NCBI GenBank assembly: GCA_011250595.1
Contig: JAANMP010000005.1
Coordinates: 98,418-162,417 of the forward strand
From: Bacillus sp. MM2020_1
GTDB lineage: Bacteria > Bacillota > Bacilli > Bacillales > Cytobacillaceae
Direction of reading: 5' to 3'
DNA: 64,000 nt
Below the pieces are notes generated by a model that was given only the letters and a program-made list of their open reading frames with translations, was not told the origin of the DNA and ran no database searches. The position numbers and the translations under genes are program-made. Shown piece after piece: positions 25,403-33,653 of this stretch. The stretch's first letter is position 1. Each line of letters begins with the position of its first letter.

Positions 25403-26629
25403 ATGCAAACAATTGTCTTTGTTGGAAGTAACAAATCGGGAACAAGCAGAGAAGCCCTCGGTACATCAAAAACTATGGGTTATTATACAGTTCTATTAAC
25501 GAACAGAAGTGAATTTGTCAAACAAAAAGAGGAATTTCCTGAAGTGGATCGGATGGTGTATGTAGATAATTTATTAGATAAAGAAATTGTTTTTTCAATT
25601 ATCAAAAATCTCGAAGATGATCGAAAACAAATCTGTGCAGTTATTAGTTTCATAGACCCTTATGTTTCTTTTGCGGCACGAATCTCTGAAGAGTTAGGAC
25701 TTTTTCGTGTATCCAAGGATGCTTTGGTAATCATGGAGGAGAAAACACGTTTTCGTGAACATCTTAAAACGCTGCCTGTATCACCAAAATTTACTATATT
25801 TCATGGAGAACAGTTGTCTATTCAGCAATTTACCGAGGAAAATCAGCAGCATTTACCACTTATATTAAAGTATCCAGTATCCAACGGGTCAAAGGATGTC
25901 TTACTAGTTGAAACCATCTCAGAGCTAAAAGCAGGATTGGAATATTTAAATAAAAAATTCCCTTCCAGCCCGGTATTAATTGAAGAATATTTGTTTGGAA
26001 CACAATACTTAATTGAAGTCATCGCTAAGGATGGGCAGAATTCGATGGTGGCAGTAATTGAACAGGAGGTATCAAATGGTGATCGGTTTATCATTACTGG
26101 GTATTGTTATCCAGCCCAACTAGATCAAGTGACTTTTGAGGACTTACAAAGCGCAGTTGATAGTATTATTCAAGCGCTGGAATTGGAAAATGGAACATGT
26201 CATTTAGAAATGAGGCTCATTGATGGAAAGTGGAAGTTAATCGAAATTAATCCTCGTATGTCAGGGGGGGCGATGAATAGAATTATTCTAGAGGGAACCG
26301 GAATCAATTTAGTGAAAGAAACACTTAAACTCTACCTAGGGCAAGACCCGATCCTAGAAGCAACCAAAAAAACACATGTTTATGCAAAATATCTTACTAT
26401 TAATTCACGCGGCAGACTCATAAAAGTGACCGGCAAAAATAAAGCTTCAAATTATGATGGTGTTAAAGAGGTTTATGTAAAACCAAGAAAAGGTGCGATT
26501 TTAACAAAACCATATTCACTGGGTGATCGCTATGCCTATGTAATTGCGACTGCTGATACCCCTGACAAAGCGAAGGAGATTGCCCTGTCAGCATCAAAAG
26601 AAATCAAGTTTTATTTAGATCCACTTTAA
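25403..26629 (+). CDS. ATP-grasp ligase of the carbamoyl-phosphate-synthase/amino acid ligase type
   Basis: 408 residues. An N-terminal Rossmann-like pre-ATP-grasp domain begins MQTIVFVGSNKSGTS, then an ATP-grasp core follows: LILKYPVSNGSKDVLLVE, VLIEEYLFGTQYLIEV, CHLEMRLIDGKWKLIEINPRMSG. The IEINPRMSGG ending with metal-binding Glu and Asn is typical of L-amino acid ligases and BacD-like enzymes. It differs from the flanking YheC/YheD proteins, so it may supply a substrate for them; that is a guess. The ATG at 25403 follows GAGGAAG. Spacing is 24 bp to the gene before and about 7 bp to the gene after. Confidence 0.82.
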   Translation: MQTIVFVGSNKSGTSREALGTSKTMGYYTVLLTNRSEFVKQKEEFPEVDRMVYVDNLLDKEIVFSIIKNLEDDRKQICAVISFIDPYVSFAARISEELGLFRVSKDALVIMEEKTRFREHLKTLPVSPKFTIFHGEQLSIQQFTEENQQHLPLILKYPVSNGSKDVLLVETISELKAGLEYLNKKFPSSPVLIEEYLFGTQYLIEVIAKDGQNSMVAVIEQEVSNGDRFIITGYCYPAQLDQVTFEDLQSAVDSIIQALELENGTCHLEMRLIDGKWKLIEINPRMSGGAMNRIILEGTGINLVKETLKLYLGQDPILEATKKTHVYAKYLTINSRGRLIKVTGKNKASNYDGVKEVYVKPRKGAILTKPYSLGDRYAYVIATADTPDKAKEIALSASKEIKFYLDPL

Positions 26630-26636
26630 GGATGTG

Positions 26637-27668
26637 ATGATTTTGAAGTCAATTGGCATGCTTCACAATCGAAAAAATCCGCAAGAAGTTAAAAAAGCAT
26701 ATCCTTTTGCTGCTGTTGCAAAAATGGAGGGAATTCCTTTTTTTTATTTTTCGTTCAACAATGTTGATTTTAATCTTATGAAAATTAATGGCTGGGTCTA
26801 TCAACAGGGGGAATGGGTACAAACAGTAATGGACTTTCCAGCAGTCATCATTAACAGCTGCAACCCTAAGACGGAAAGGCAATCGGCTATTTTGAAAAAA
26901 TTAAAGGAATATTCAATATTCACAAGTTATCCTGTTGGAAATAAGTTTAAAGTATATAAAAAACTACTTAAAGCGAACGAATTCTCCAGTTATTTGATTC
27001 CTTCCGTAAGATTAAGTAATCCACAGGTGTTTAACTCTTTTCTTCAGCTGCATTCTCGTGCAGTTATAAAACCAGTATCTGGAAATCAGGGTAAAAAAAT
27101 ATTATTTATCGAGAAACTTAATGACATGCAAACGTTCAAATTAACGGACGGTCCAAATGTTCAACTGTTTAACACAAAGGAAATGGAAGTTCTAATTGAA
27201 AAGTTAATCCTAGAGCAGAAATATTTGCTTCAGCCGTTTATTGAATGTAAAACAAAAGCCGGATTAACCTATGACTTTCGCTTACATGTTCAAAAAAATA
27301 GACAGGGTTTATGGGAAATCACATTGATTTATCCACGAATAAGCGGTAACGCCAAATTGATAAGCAATATTAGCAGCGGAGGGTACCGCGGCGACTTAGA
27401 ACCTTTTCTTTTTGATGAATTTGGGGAAGAGTCCGAACGAATAAAAACAGACTTGGAGAAATTTGCACTGACAATTTCTGCCCATTTAGACACATTATAT
27501 GAACATTCCTTCGATGAACTTGGGATTGATGTTGGAATCGATTCGCAGCAAAGTTTCCGGATATTTGAAGTGAACTGGAGACCGGGTTGTAAACATAGAG
27601 AATTTGAAGTGGCTAGGCGGCTAATTCCTTATTGTGCCTACCTGGCTGATACTGCTCATAAAACATGA
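26637..27668 (+). CDS. YheC/YheD-type ATP-grasp protein (about 343 aa)
   Basis: Third YheC/YheD family member of the locus. It has AVIKPVSGNQGKKILFIE (ATP loop), TYDFRLHVQKNRQGLW, ISNISSGGYRGDLE and LGIDVGIDSQQSFRIFEVN, so catalytic positions are kept. The N-terminus (SIGMLHNRKNPQEVKKAYPFAAVAKMEG) is shorter than in the 24293 protein. GTG 26634, ATG 26637 and TTG 26643 are possible starts behind AAGGATG; ATG is preferred. It ends the three-gene ATP-grasp operon, before an inverted repeat shared with the convergent sspL-like gene. Confidence 0.8.
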   Translation: MILKSIGMLHNRKNPQEVKKAYPFAAVAKMEGIPFFYFSFNNVDFNLMKINGWVYQQGEWVQTVMDFPAVIINSCNPKTERQSAILKKLKEYSIFTSYPVGNKFKVYKKLLKANEFSSYLIPSVRLSNPQVFNSFLQLHSRAVIKPVSGNQGKKILFIEKLNDMQTFKLTDGPNVQLFNTKEMEVLIEKLILEQKYLLQPFIECKTKAGLTYDFRLHVQKNRQGLWEITLIYPRISGNAKLISNISSGGYRGDLEPFLFDEFGEESERIKTDLEKFALTISAHLDTLYEHSFDELGIDVGIDSQQSFRIFEVNWRPGCKHREFEVARRLIPYCAYLADTAHKT

Positions 27669-27703
27669 AACCGACTGTCACAATAGGGGCAGTCGGATTC
27701 ATG
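27664..27703 (-). terminator. Hairpin between convergent ATP-grasp and sspL-like genes
   Basis: A long imperfect stem (CATGAAaCCGACTG / CAGTCGGaTTCATG). The T-rich side (GTTTTATG) follows it on the minus strand, so it best serves the sspL-like gene, but it can fold in both transcripts. Confidence 0.7.
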
Positions 27704-27711
27704 TTCCGGGA

Positions 27712-27849
27712 TTATTTTGTATTCTTTTTCTTAGCCGCATTTTCTAGTTTACTCTTTGGTTCTTCAGCGAACTCAGCATCTTGACCATATCCTTGAGGAT
27801 TAGCTCCAGGGGCTTTTACGCCTCGATTTGCTTGCCCATTTTTACCCAT
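27712..27849 (-). CDS. sspL: Small acid-soluble spore protein, SspL-like (45 aa)
   Basis: A 45-residue ORF: a Gly/Asn-rich basic start (MGKNGQANRGVKAPG), then ANPQGYGQD and the C-terminal EPKSKLENAAKKKNTK. The PQG centre and K-NTK ending match SspL-type minor small acid-soluble spore proteins. A strong GGAGGTG lies 7 nt before ATG 27849. It is too short for most ORF cut-offs. Its presence supports the idea that the surrounding ATP-grasp, kinase and glycosyltransferase genes belong to sporulation. Expression in the forespore is expected from the family; no clear SigG promoter was identified. Confidence 0.78.
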   Translation of the reverse strand: MGKNGQANRGVKAPGANPQGYGQDAEFAEEPKSKLENAAKKKNTK

Positions 27850-27934
27850 CTACGTTCACCTCCCACTTTTTTTAGTATTTCCATACAGAATAATAAAACT
27901 CGGACTTTCGAACAATAATGGCAGGGGTGATTTA

Positions 27935-28426
27935 ATGAACAAAGGGATTTATTTAGCACTTCTCAGCATGGGACTAGCCCAAGGAATGAAAATTCCAATT
28001 CACTTTTATAAAAAAAAGGAATGGCGCCCAGAGCTGTTTTTTGGTACCGGAGGCATGCCCAGCTCGCATTCTGCCGGCGTTTCTACCTTAACAACATACA
28101 TTGCGATGCAGAGAGGACTGCCAACCTTTGATTTTGCCCTTTCCCTCATCTATGGATTAATTGTCATGTATGATGCGCAAGGGGTTAGAAGGCAAACAGG
28201 CGAACTCACCTTAAAGGTAAATTCAATGAATGAATTAATTGAAAAAATTCATAAAGAGGAAAGTGTTGAATTTAAACAAGACTCACCAAAAAAGCTAAAA
28301 GAGATGTTAGGTCATCAGCCTGAAGAAGTTGTTGGAGGAGCCATTCTGGGTGTTTTAGTGGGGGGCATCGGTCACTTATGTACAAAAAAGAATAGAAAAT
28401 TATCAAAATTTAAGATAAGATTCTAA
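27935..28426 (+). CDS. yuiD: Divergent PAP2-family membrane protein (YuiD-like, DUF212)
   Basis: 163 residues. The family signature GTGGMPSSHSAGVSTL (about residues 33-50) contains the conserved Ser-Ser-His of PAP2-type phosphatases. RRQTGE and GHQPEEVVGGAILGVLVG lie in the C-terminal half, with a last hydrophobic helix. The substrate of YuiD is not established; the fold suggests a lipid phosphate. The ATG at 27935 follows GGCAGGGGTG. It is divergent from the sspL-like gene. Confidence 0.88.
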   Translation: MNKGIYLALLSMGLAQGMKIPIHFYKKKEWRPELFFGTGGMPSSHSAGVSTLTTYIAMQRGLPTFDFALSLIYGLIVMYDAQGVRRQTGELTLKVNSMNELIEKIHKEESVEFKQDSPKKLKEMLGHQPEEVVGGAILGVLVGGIGHLCTKKNRKLSKFKIRF

Positions 28427-28466
28427 AGGGATATTCACAGTTTGATGGGAGAGGGATGGCAAGTCA

Positions 28467-28736
28467 GTGGGTACAGTCGAAAATTATTTGCAACACTTGG
28501 AAGGAAAAGGATTTCAATTCCAAGAGGATGCAATTGGCTTTATTTTCTTTGGGAAACACTATACCAATGCTTCCGATGAAATGATTAATACTGCCATTGA
28601 GCTAACATTAAAAGCACAAAAAAGTTTTGATGGCAGTTTTTATGTCTCATTGCTGGAAACATTAATTTCGAATAAGATTAACACAAGGAAAGATGCGATT
28701 AGATTCGTGAAAGAAAAAGAACTATTAGTGATATAA
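28467..28736 (+). CDS. Small conserved protein of unknown function (89 aa), possibly DUF6123
   Basis: 89 residues, soluble and mostly helical, beginning MGTVENYLQHLEGKGFQF and ending AIRFVKEKELLVI. No catalytic motif or Cys/His cluster is visible. It resembles the short Bacillaceae family DUF6123, but I am not certain. The start is a GTG at 28467, with GGCAAG upstream as a weak site. It sits 40 bp after yuiD and is followed by a strong terminator, so the two may share a transcript. Confidence 0.65.
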   Translation: MGTVENYLQHLEGKGFQFQEDAIGFIFFGKHYTNASDEMINTAIELTLKAQKSFDGSFYVSLLETLISNKINTRKDAIRFVKEKELLVI

Positions 28737-28741
28737 CCATG

Positions 28742-28773
28742 AAAAACTCCCTTTTGCGTAAGGGAGTTTTTTT
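28742..28773. terminator. Terminator between convergent genes
   Basis: A 12-bp perfect stem (AAAAACTCCCTT / AAGGGAGTTTTT) with loop TTGCGT and T tail; it probably works in both directions. Confidence 0.9.
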
Positions 28774-29701
28774 AAGAGACCTTATCCTCCAAGGATTTGT
28801 TTTTTCTTAGTAATGGGATTTTGGTTGCTGGCATCTCGGCAAAGATCATTCCCGCAAAAATGAGGCAGCAGCCAATTAGCGCACTATATGAAAGTCGTTC
28901 ATTTGCCCAGTAATAACCTGTAATTGCTGCAAATACCGGCTCCATTGCAAAAATTAACGCCACACGTGTGGCTGATGTATATTTTTGAAAATCGGTTTGA
29001 ATCATAAATGCCAGCGCTGTTGCAAATATACTTGTGATGATCAGGGCAATCAGAACATCTTGCTTAAGCAGAATCACAGGATTAAAAGATTTTTTCCAAT
29101 CTTCAAACAGGAACGAACAAAAAATTGATAAGACAGCAACAGTCGAAATTTGAATGACAGTTAACAGCAGAGTCGGATATTTATTACTAAACTTACCAGT
29201 ATAGATAATCTGCAGGGCGAAACTAATGGCACAAATGAAAACAAAGCCATCTCCTCGGTTTAATGAAGTGACATCTGTCATTGTAAGCAGGAATAAGCCG
29301 ATGGTTGCCGTTAATACACCCACTACTGCATTCCTGTTCGGAAACTGTTTTAATAACATCATTGAAAATATCGGAACAAGGACTACGTTTAAACCTGTAA
29401 TAAAGCCAGCTTTGGAAGAAGTGGTATATAAAAGACCGATTGTTTGGGTGGCATAACCAAGAAAAAGCCAAAATCCGATAAATACTCCTGATAAAAGTAG
29501 CTTTATATCCAATTGCTTTAGCTGTTTTTTCTCAAATATCACAAGACAGAAAATCAATAATATCGCTGCAGCAAGAAAGCGGATGCTGTTAAACGAAAAT
29601 GGTTCAAGAAAGTCTATCGCATTTTGAACTAATACAAAAGTACTACCCCAGATGATTGTCACCAGGAGCAAACTTACATCAGCAACTAAAGGTTTTTTCA
29701 T
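28772..29701 (-). CDS. EamA/DMT-superfamily transporter
   Basis: 309 residues with ten hydrophobic helices arranged as two EamA repeats. The first begins LLLVTIIWGSTFVLVQ and contains PFSFNSIRFLAAAILL; the second ends AMEPVFAAITGYYWANERLS, the usual DMT signature. Substrate cannot be inferred. The last 25 residues are charged and cytoplasmic. It starts 6 bp after the stop of the RNase HI-like gene, so the two are an operon. Confidence 0.88.
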   Translation of the reverse strand: MKKPLVADVSLLLVTIIWGSTFVLVQNAIDFLEPFSFNSIRFLAAAILLIFCLVIFEKKQLKQLDIKLLLSGVFIGFWLFLGYATQTIGLLYTTSSKAGFITGLNVVLVPIFSMMLLKQFPNRNAVVGVLTATIGLFLLTMTDVTSLNRGDGFVFICAISFALQIIYTGKFSNKYPTLLLTVIQISTVAVLSIFCSFLFEDWKKSFNPVILLKQDVLIALIITSIFATALAFMIQTDFQKYTSATRVALIFAMEPVFAAITGYYWANERLSYSALIGCCLIFAGMIFAEMPATKIPLLRKNKSLEDKVS

Positions 29702-29707
29702 AAAGTA

Positions 29708-30130
29708 TCATTGCTCCTCGGGGATATTTTTTCGAATGCCTTGTCTAGCTAATTCATCGGCAGCTTTATTTTCAGCGCTTGGAATCCATTTCATAAAAAA
29801 CAAGGTGAACTGTTTTGATAAGTGTAAGGCCTGTTCAAGTAATGGCGCGTATAACCTGTTTTTTACAAATTCTTTTTCGACCGCCCTGTTTACTAATTCG
29901 GAGTCTGTTCGGAAAGATAAGACACTATCCCGATATCCTTTTTCTAAACAAATCTCCAAAGCCTTAATAAATGCATGATATTCTGCTTCGTGATTTGACA
30001 TGATTCCTAAGGGAATGGAATATTTTTCTGTAATGCCATTTCCTTTGATAAATATCCCTGCCCCGCTTGGTCCGGGATTACCGGCACTAGCCCCGTCAAT
30101 ATAAACCTCAATCAATTCTGTATCCTCCAT
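29708..30130 (-). CDS. ypdQ: Ribonuclease HI family protein (YpdQ-like)
   Basis: 140 residues with an RNase H fold. Catalytic acidic positions are visible: VYIDGASAGNPGPSG (Asp about 10), NHEAEYHAFIKAL (Glu) and FRTDSELV (Asp), with the final Asp in ENKAADELA. All four carboxylates are kept, so cleavage of RNA in RNA-DNA hybrids is chemically possible, although YpdQ-type proteins may lack strong activity. It is divergent from ypeP, a second RNase H-fold gene, as in the B. subtilis ypdQ-ypeP region. Confidence 0.85.
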   Translation of the reverse strand: MEDTELIEVYIDGASAGNPGPSGAGIFIKGNGITEKYSIPLGIMSNHEAEYHAFIKALEICLEKGYRDSVLSFRTDSELVNRAVEKEFVKNRLYAPLLEQALHLSKQFTLFFMKWIPSAENKAADELARQGIRKNIPEEQ

Positions 30131-30262
30131 AAGCGTATTATTGAAAGTTTATCATATTTCTTTTAAGGCAGAAAATATTTATTCTTATAACTACTATGAA
30201 GAAGTGGGTATGATAAGAATATAGATTAGAATAGGGTAGAATGATGTGGTCATTTCTGCCGG

Positions 30263-30973
30263 ATGGATATTGTTTTGAAAAAGCCACCTGAATACTTTTA
30301 CGAGAGGTTGAGGACATTGAAATATCGGTTAGAATGGATGTATAAATTAAAAAGTAATGAAAAGGTACAGTTTTCCTCTGAATGGGTCTCAGGTGAAACG
30401 GCTATACAAATTGGCGAAGAGCTTGAAATGACTGGGAAAGTATCAGATTTGTTTTTTTATGATGAAAAGGAAACATCCTGGATCTTAAAAGAATTGAAAA
30501 AATTGCTGACCGAAATTGAAGAAGACCCACATGAAATAACCGTTTACTTTGATGGAGGATTTCAAAAGGAAACCAATCAGGCTGGTCTTGGAGCGGTCAT
30601 CTTTTTTAAACAAGGGAAGAAGAAATATCGGATCCGAGCCAATGAACGGATTGATGAATTGGAGACAAACAATGAAGCAGAATATGCTGCTTTTTATTAT
30701 GCGCTAAATATTTTAGAAGATTTGGGAGTTCATCATTTATCATGTGAATTTAAGGGCGACTCACAAGTGGTGTTAAAACAACTAGAAGGGGAATGGCCGT
30801 GCTATGAGGATACACTTAATAGCTGGCTTGACAGAATTGAAGGGAAAATAAAAACCCTTGGGTTAGTACCCAAATATACGCCCATTTCTAGAAAAGACAA
30901 TAAAGAAGCAGATAAATTAGCGACACAAGCATTAGAGGGAAAAGAAATATTTGCAAAAACATTGATTCTCTAA
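30263..30973 (+). CDS. ypeP: RNase H-fold protein YpeP (reverse transcriptase-like family)
   Basis: 236 residues. An N-terminal segment of about 85 residues of unknown role is followed by an RNase HI-like domain: VYFDGGFQKETNQAGLG (Asp), NNEAEYAAFYYAL (Glu), FKGDSQVVLKQL (Asp) and SRKDNKEADKLA (Asp). The extra N-terminal part distinguishes it from YpdQ. The start is unclear: ATG 30263 has only a weak GCCGG before it, and TTG 30275 is possible. The zinc-protein gene follows after 20 bp, matching B. subtilis ypeP-ypeQ. Confidence 0.82.
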   Translation: MDIVLKKPPEYFYERLRTLKYRLEWMYKLKSNEKVQFSSEWVSGETAIQIGEELEMTGKVSDLFFYDEKETSWILKELKKLLTEIEEDPHEITVYFDGGFQKETNQAGLGAVIFFKQGKKKYRIRANERIDELETNNEAEYAAFYYALNILEDLGVHHLSCEFKGDSQVVLKQLEGEWPCYEDTLNSWLDRIEGKIKTLGLVPKYTPISRKDNKEADKLATQALEGKEIFAKTLIL

Positions 30974-30993
30974 GAAATGGGTGTGAGACTTCA

Positions 30994-31179
30994 GTGAAGG
31001 AATTAAACAGGATGGAATTGCTGGGTCATGTCGAATCCTTAATGGTTCAATATTGTGAAGGCTGCTTTTTACATCAGCATTTGAAAAAAGAAGGCGGGCG
31101 GAGAGCTGCGCACCGGTTTTGCATTTCCAATTGTACAGTAGGAGAACAGCTTCAGGAGTATGGGAAAAAGCTAAGTTAA
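30994..31179 (+). CDS. ypeQ: Zinc-finger protein YpeQ-like (61 aa)
   Basis: 61 residues. Cys and His occur as YCEGCFLHQHL and HRFCISNCTVG, a CxxC...H...CxxxC array suited to bind one zinc ion. It starts at GTG 30994 after GGGTGTGAG. It follows ypeP by 20 bp, and cspD lies convergent downstream, reproducing the B. subtilis order. Function unknown. Confidence 0.82.
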   Translation: MKELNRMELLGHVESLMVQYCEGCFLHQHLKKEGGRRAAHRFCISNCTVGEQLQEYGKKLS

Positions 31180-31181
31180 AA

Positions 31182-31210
31182 TAATAAAAAGGCTGACGAA
31201 AACGTCAGCC
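31182..31210 (-). terminator. Terminator of cspD (minus strand)
   Basis: An 8-bp perfect stem (GGCTGACG / CGTCAGCC) with a 4-nt loop. On the minus strand it is followed by TTTTTATTATTTT, placing it just after the cspD stop. Confidence 0.85.
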
Positions 31211-31229
31211 CTAGATTGATTATTTTAGA

Positions 31230-31430
31230 TTAAAGTTTTACAACGTTAGCTGCTTGTGGTCCACGGTTTCCTTCAACGATTTCAAAAGAAACTTCTTGAC
31301 CTTCTTCTAAAGATTTGAAACCTTCGCCAGTGATAGCGCTGAAGTGTACGAATACATCGTCGCCGCCTTCTACTTCAATAAAACCAAAACCTTTTTCATT
31401 GTTAAACCATTTTACTTTACCGTTTTGCAT
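31230..31430 (-). CDS. cspD: Cold-shock protein CspD
   Basis: 66 residues, a single cold-shock (OB-fold) domain. RNP1 reads KGFGFIEV and RNP2 reads VFVHFSAI, as in RNA chaperones that prevent secondary structure in mRNA. The start [17 protein letters not shown] is nearly identical to B. subtilis CspD. AGGAGGAAGTAC directly precedes ATG 31430; the frame's upstream extension to 31562 lacks a site and is rejected. A leader of more than 100 bases is possible, as usual for csp genes. Confidence 0.95.
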   Translation of the reverse strand: MQNGKVKWFNNEKGFGFIEVEGGDDVFVHFSAITGEGFKSLEEGQEVSFEIVEGNRGPQAANVVKL

Positions 31431-31624
31431 GTACTTCTTCCTCCTAAGCCTTTTAAAGCCACCCTTAATGGTGCCAAAGATAAATATTATCATGCAACCA
31501 CTTGCTTTGCATATATAGTTACATGATTCTTTAAATATACAATATTGAAAATTTACAGTCAAGGAATGACTTGCGCCTTTCGGTGAATAAATAATAGCTT
31601 CTATGAGAATATATTTTTGTCTGA

Positions 31625-31640
31625 ATTTGTCAGGACAAAT
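31625..31640. promoter_or_regulatory. 16-bp palindrome ATTTGTC-AG-GACAAAT
   Basis: Two 7-base perfect inverted arms flank a 2-base centre, about 70 bp before the 31708 gene, on the far side from cspD. An additional TTTGTC lies just upstream. It is a candidate operator with no known binder. Confidence 0.35.
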
Positions 31641-31707
31641 ATCATGAAAAATACTTCTGCTTCATATCTTAAATTAAGCAAATTAATTTGCAGAAGGCGG
31701 GGATAGA

Positions 31708-31992
31708 ATGTACCGATTTTCCATTGAAGGTGATGAATGGATACTGAGATTTTCACCGCAAGTTTATATGGATTCGGATGAAAAGCAGACGATATTATTC
31801 GCAATGCTCAAAATAGGAGAGAAACTTGATAATTATTCTCATGGAAGTGCCTTCATCATTTTTATAAAGGAAATTGGTGCGATTGTATTCGATGTGGAGA
31901 GAATCCCATCCTTGATTTTAACAGTTTCGAATATTATCCCCGAGGATCATTGGTATAGTCAGGATTTTCCTTCCTTGAAGACATTAGATTAA
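31708..31992 (+). CDS. Hypothetical protein (94 aa)
   Basis: 94 residues, soluble, no Cys cluster and no recognised family. The N-terminus is MYRFSIEGDEWILRFSP and hydrophobic strands alternate with charged turns (SAFIIFIKEIGAIVFDVE), suggesting an alpha/beta fold. AGGCGGGGATAGA before ATG 31708 is a good ribosome binding site, so the gene is probably real. It is a single gene with a hairpin terminator at 32007. Confidence 0.6.
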   Translation: MYRFSIEGDEWILRFSPQVYMDSDEKQTILFAMLKIGEKLDNYSHGSAFIIFIKEIGAIVFDVERIPSLILTVSNIIPEDHWYSQDFPSLKTLD

Positions 31993-32006
31993 CAATTGTT
32001 ATATTG

Positions 32007-32036
32007 AGGTGGTCATTAATTGACCATCCTTTTTTT
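32007..32036 (+). terminator. Terminator of the 31708 gene
   Basis: The stem AGGtGGTCA / TGACCaTCC(T) is followed by seven T residues. Confidence 0.75.
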
Positions 32037-32198
32037 GTTCAGTGCTATTTGTCACAAAACGGACAAAAAAATAAGGAGAATTCGTGACATTGTCTGCTAT
32101 TATATGAGTAAGTTCTATGAGAGTAATTCTAAAAAAATAATTATTATCAATATTACCACTGTGCTAAGGAATTGTAAGAAAGTTTTTTTTCTTTAAGT

Positions 32199-32216
32199 TT
32201 GTGAATACTTGAACAT
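32199..32216 (+). promoter_or_regulatory. Possible Rex-type site upstream of cydA
   Basis: TTGTGAATACTTGAACAT matches the Rex consensus TTGTGAA-N4-TTCACAA at 11 of 14 fixed positions; the right arm is weak. Rex represses cydABCD in B. subtilis. The rest of the 32037-32245 leader holds TTTGTCACAAAACGGACAAA-type repeats but no ORF. Confidence 0.35.
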
Positions 32217-32245
32217 GTTAATAAAAATTTAGGAGGTAGTCAACT

Positions 32246-33652
32246 ATGGATCCAGTGTTTTTAGCAAGATTTCAATTTGCTGCAACAACGATATTCCACT
32301 TTTTCTTCGTACCGCTTTCGATTGGTTTAGTGTTTATGGTGGCATTAATGGAAACACTGTACGTTGTTAAAAAGAAAGAGATTTACAAAAAGATGGCAAA
32401 GTTTTGGGGACATTTGTTTTTGATTAACTTTGCGGTTGGGGTCGTAACAGGGATTATACAGGAATTCCAATTTGGGATGAACTGGTCTGATTATTCGAGA
32501 TTTGTCGGGGATGTTTTTGGTGCCCCGCTCGCGATTGAAGCATTACTAGCTTTTTTCATGGAGTCAACCTTTATCGGGTTATGGATTTTTGGCTGGGATC
32601 GCTTACCGAAGAAAGTTCATTTAGCATGTATATGGCTCGTTTCTTTCGGAACGCTCTTGTCAGGGTTTTGGATTTTAATGGCCAACTCTTTTATGCAAGT
32701 ACCAGTCGGGTTTGAGATCAACAATGGCCGGGCAGAAATGAATGACTTCTTAGCCTTAATTACCAACGGGCAATTATGGGTGGAATTCCCGCATGTCATT
32801 ACAGGAGCTTTATGTACAGGGGCGTTTTTCATTGCGGGTGTAAGTGCTGTAAATCTCCTTAAGAAAAATCACGTTGAGTTTTATCTAAAATCTATGAAAA
32901 TTGCAATCATTATTGGCTTGATTGGAAGTATCGGAACTGCCTTAAGCGGACATACACAAGCACAGTATCTGGTGAAAACACAGCCGATGAAAATGGCTGC
33001 TGCTGAGGGAATCTGGAAAGATACAGCGGATCCCGCCCCGTGGTCTGCCTTTGCAATAATAGATTCATATAAAAAAGAGAATAAGTTTGAAGTAAACATT
33101 CCCTATGCTATGAGCTTCTTAGCCTATTCTAAATTTGAAGGCGGACTTAAAGGGATGGAGACACTGCAGAAAGAATATACCGTTAAATACGATTCGGTAG
33201 TAGGTGAAGGTACCAACTATATTCCACCAGTTAAAACCACGTATTGGAGCTTTAGACTGATGATTGGCTTTGGTATGGGAATGATTTTATTATCATTAAT
33301 GGGTGCTTACCTATGGAAAAAAGGCAGATTAGAGCGAAGCCCCCTATTCTTAAAGTTCCTTTTACCAGCTATTGCCTTTCCATTCTTAGCCAATACATTT
33401 GGCTGGGTGATGACAGAGGTTGGACGTCAGCCATGGACTGTTTTCGGTCTAATGACAACTGCTGATTCCATTTCTCCCAATGTTTCGGGAGGAACGATTC
33501 TTTTTTCAATCATCATGTACTTGCTGTTATTTACAATCCTTGCCAGCGTCATGATTTACTTAATGGTTCATGAAATTAAAAAAGGTCCTGAAAACCTCCA
33601 TGGAATTGATTCCAAGGTCACAACGGATCCATTTAATAAGGTAGGTGCTTAA
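32246..33652 (+). CDS. cydA: Cytochrome bd quinol oxidase subunit I
   Basis: 468 residues with about nine helices. Axial heme ligands are visible: His about 19 in FHFFFVPLSIGL (heme b595), His about 186 in EFPHVITGALCTG (heme b558), and the C-terminal GRQPWTVFGLMTT (about 393) of the quinol site region. The Q-loop is of the short type, as in other Firmicutes. The enzyme oxidises menaquinol and reduces O2 with high affinity at the membrane. AGGAGGTAGTCAACT precedes the ATG. It is the first gene of the cydABCD operon. Confidence 0.96.
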   Translation: MDPVFLARFQFAATTIFHFFFVPLSIGLVFMVALMETLYVVKKKEIYKKMAKFWGHLFLINFAVGVVTGIIQEFQFGMNWSDYSRFVGDVFGAPLAIEALLAFFMESTFIGLWIFGWDRLPKKVHLACIWLVSFGTLLSGFWILMANSFMQVPVGFEINNGRAEMNDFLALITNGQLWVEFPHVITGALCTGAFFIAGVSAVNLLKKNHVEFYLKSMKIAIIIGLIGSIGTALSGHTQAQYLVKTQPMKMAAAEGIWKDTADPAPWSAFAIIDSYKKENKFEVNIPYAMSFLAYSKFEGGLKGMETLQKEYTVKYDSVVGEGTNYIPPVKTTYWSFRLMIGFGMGMILLSLMGAYLWKKGRLERSPLFLKFLLPAIAFPFLANTFGWVMTEVGRQPWTVFGLMTTADSISPNVSGGTILFSIIMYLLLFTILASVMIYLMVHEIKKGPENLHGIDSKVTTDPFNKVGA

Positions 33653-33653
33653 G

